Of a stretch of DNA of 7,996 bases, positions 6,699 through 7,996 are shown one piece after another. Below the pieces are notes generated by a model. That model made no database searches. It worked only from the letters and a program-made list of their open reading frames with translations, and was not told the DNA's origin. This DNA is from an uncultured Mycoplasmataceae bacterium (GTDB taxonomy: Bacteria > Bacillota_I > Bacilli_A > Mycoplasmatales > Mycoplasmoidaceae), in the NCBI GenBank assembly GCA_949290035.1, contig CASEQO010000026.1, forward strand, positions 1 through 7,996, written 5' to 3'. Both the position numbers and the translations under genes were made by a program. Positions within the stretch are counted from its first letter, which is position 1; each line of letters opens with the position of its first letter.

Positions 6699-6742
6699 AT
6701 AAATATTATTTTTATACTTAATTTAAACAAAATGAGAAAAAT

Positions 6743-7996
6743 ATGAAAAATATTGAAATTTGAGAAAAAGTTAAAAATGATTTAAAAAAAGAAATAGATA
6801 ATGATAACTTTTATAATGAATTTATATCTAAAACTTATGTAGAAAATATTATTGATAACACAATAATTTTAAAAACTCCTAATGAATTTTCAAAAAAAAT
6901 TTTAATTAACAATTATAAACAAAAAATTGTTGAGTTTTTTTATAATTATTCTTTATTAAAATACAATATTGAAATATTATCTTTTGATGAAAAATTCGAA
7001 AATAATACAAAAAGAAATATTTATGATTCTAATTTAAATCCAAAGCTTAATTTCTCAAATTTTATAGTTGGTAAATTTAATAAAAAAGCATATAATGCAT
7101 GTAAAATTTTAATTGACGATGAAACCATTTCAAATATTCTATTTATCCACGGTACACCAGGAGTTGGTAAAACTCACTTAATTAATGCATTAGGATTAGA
7201 ATTTCAAAATAATTTTAAAAAAGTTTTAATTATAAATGGTGAAGATTTTGTTAGAAAAATTTATAAAATAATTTCTCAAAATATTGAAGAAATAGAAGAT
7301 TTTAAAGATTCTTTTAATTATTTAGATGTTTTAATAGTGGATGATATTCAATTTTTTTCTAAAAAAGAAAAAATTAATGAAATCTTTTTTAGTATTTTTA
7401 ATAATCTTATTAACAATAATAAAATTGTTATTATTACTTCAGATAAAAAACCTAATCAATTATTATTAGATAATAGAATGATTTCAAGATTTAATAGCGG
7501 ATTAAATGTTGAAATAAGCAAACCAGATGTTGATTCAGTATTTGAAATTATTAAAGATAAAATTGAAAAAGAAAATTTTAATATTCCTTTTACAAATAAT
7601 GCAATTAAATATATAGCAAATAGATTTAATTCTGATATAAGAATTATTGAAGGATTAATTAAAAAAATTAAATTTTACTTATTAACTTCAGAATTAGACA
7701 CAAATATCGTAAATGAAAACAAAATTTCAGAAATTATTGAAAATGAAGTTTTAAATGAATATTCAAGTAATGAAATAAAAATAAACCCTGAAATAATAAT
7801 AGAAAATATTTGTTCAGTTTATTCAATATCAAAAGAAGATGTTATTTCAAAGCTAAGAAGTAAACAAATTAGTTTTGTTAGAAATGTATGTATTTATGTT
7901 TTAAGAAAGAAAAACAACCTATCATATTCAAAAATAGGTAGTTATTTTTCTAATAGAGATCATTCAACTATTTTAGATTCTTATAAAAAAATTGAT
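6743..7996 (+). CDS. dnaA: Chromosomal replication initiator DnaA (3' end cut off)
   Basis: The first 418 codons of DnaA; the frame is open to the window edge and a short C-terminal part is missing (the family is about 440-460 residues). Domain I (1 to about 80) includes the TGA-coded Trp7 and LKTPNEFSKKIL. Domain III starts near NPKLNFSNFIVG (99-110). It has Walker A GTPGVGKTH (137-145), Walker B VLIVDD (196-201), the sensor I segment IITSD (230-234), the box VII arginine Arg249 in RMISRF and sensor II Arg300 in SDIRIIEG. Domain IV carries the DnaA signature ending SNRDHSTIL (403-411), which contacts DnaA boxes. ATP-bound DnaA opens the origin and loads the helicase. ATG 6743-6745 was chosen because the ATG at 6732-6734 is in another frame that closes within about 18 codons. 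The RBS is poor (only GAG at 6734-6736). Linker domain II is very short, about 15-20 residues. Confidence 0.97.
7143..7151 (+). other. DnaA-box-like 9-mer inside dnaA
   Basis: TTATCCACG matches the consensus TTATCCACA at 8 of 9 positions and is the best match noticed in the window. It encodes part of the stretch just before Walker A (residues 134-137, FIHG), so protein constraint may explain it. A single box would not form an origin, but intragenic boxes in dnaA can take part in autoregulation or origin architecture in other bacteria. This is weak evidence. Confidence 0.25.

Larger units (their letters stand above)
6613..6742. other. rpmH-dnaA intergenic region, candidate oriC part / DNA unwinding region
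   Basis: The only non-coding stretch over 30 bp in the window: 130 bp with about 13 G or C bases (about 90% A+T). It lies between divergent rpmH and dnaA, the usual place of oriC in Firmicutes and Mollicutes. It contains a 12-bp perfect palindrome ATTGAATTCAAT (6639-6650), two copies of AAAATAATT (6633-6641 and 6664-6672, 31 bp apart) and two copies of ATAATTGA (6636-6643 and 6655-6662). No site close to the DnaA-box consensus TTATCCACA was found; the best are about 6 of 9, such as TTATACTTA (6712-6720). The AT content suits strand opening, but DnaA-binding clusters may instead lie beyond dnaA. Repeats this short are expected often in such biased sequence. Confidence 0.45.

Noticed and set aside
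6732..6734. Earlier ATG upstream of dnaA
   Set aside because: It is in a different frame that terminates at TAA after about 18 codons; only the ATG at 6743 gives DnaA.
1..7996. tRNA, rRNA, CRISPR, insertion sequence, toxin-antitoxin or phage genes
   Set aside because: None was seen; almost the whole window is taken up by recognisable core genes with very short junctions.

Overview
The window is a very AT-rich stretch of a Mollicutes (mycoplasma-type) chromosome around dnaA. The strongest evidence is that TGA must be read as tryptophan. RpoE, GltX, YidC, the HD-domain protein, Fba and DnaA are continuous only under translation table 4. By my reading 24 of 25 Trp codons are TGA, and the single TGG is at 3194-3196 in gltX. 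Gene content and order are compatible with a Mycoplasma/Mycoplasmopsis/Metamycoplasma-like genome, but the species cannot be fixed from this window alone.

Layout. Positions 6613-6742 are the only real non-coding stretch: 130 bp, about 90% A+T, between divergently transcribed rpmH (minus) and dnaA (plus). This is the classical location of a bacterial oriC. To its right dnaA runs off the window end with 418 codons present. To its left, nine minus-strand genes are packed almost without gaps: rpmH, rnpA, yidC, rsmA, ispE, gltX, an HD-domain phosphohydrolase gene, rpoE (RNA polymerase delta) and the 5' end of fba (fructose-bisphosphate aldolase). Spacings in that order are 1-nt overlap, 9-nt gap, 3-nt gap, 11-nt overlap, 5-nt gap, 11-nt overlap, 19-nt gap and 15-nt gap. 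No terminator-like hairpin was seen between them, so they probably form one long transcription unit, although internal promoters cannot be excluded.

The unit joins ribosome parts and maturation (L34, RsmA), tRNA 5' processing (RnpA), membrane protein insertion (YidC), tRNA charging (GltX), an isoprenoid-type kinase (IspE), nucleotide hydrolysis (HD protein), transcription (RpoE) and glycolysis (Fba). Both arms are transcribed away from the rpmH-dnaA gap, as expected for genes co-oriented with bidirectional replication.

I found no mobile element, CRISPR array, tRNA, rRNA or clearly new biological system. The observations worth a second look are a reassigned TGA that appears to have moved the gltX stop into the next gene, an ispE gene in a lineage where the MEP pathway is often missing, the lack of good DnaA boxes in the intergenic region with one near-perfect box inside dnaA, and some substitutions in otherwise ordinary proteins.
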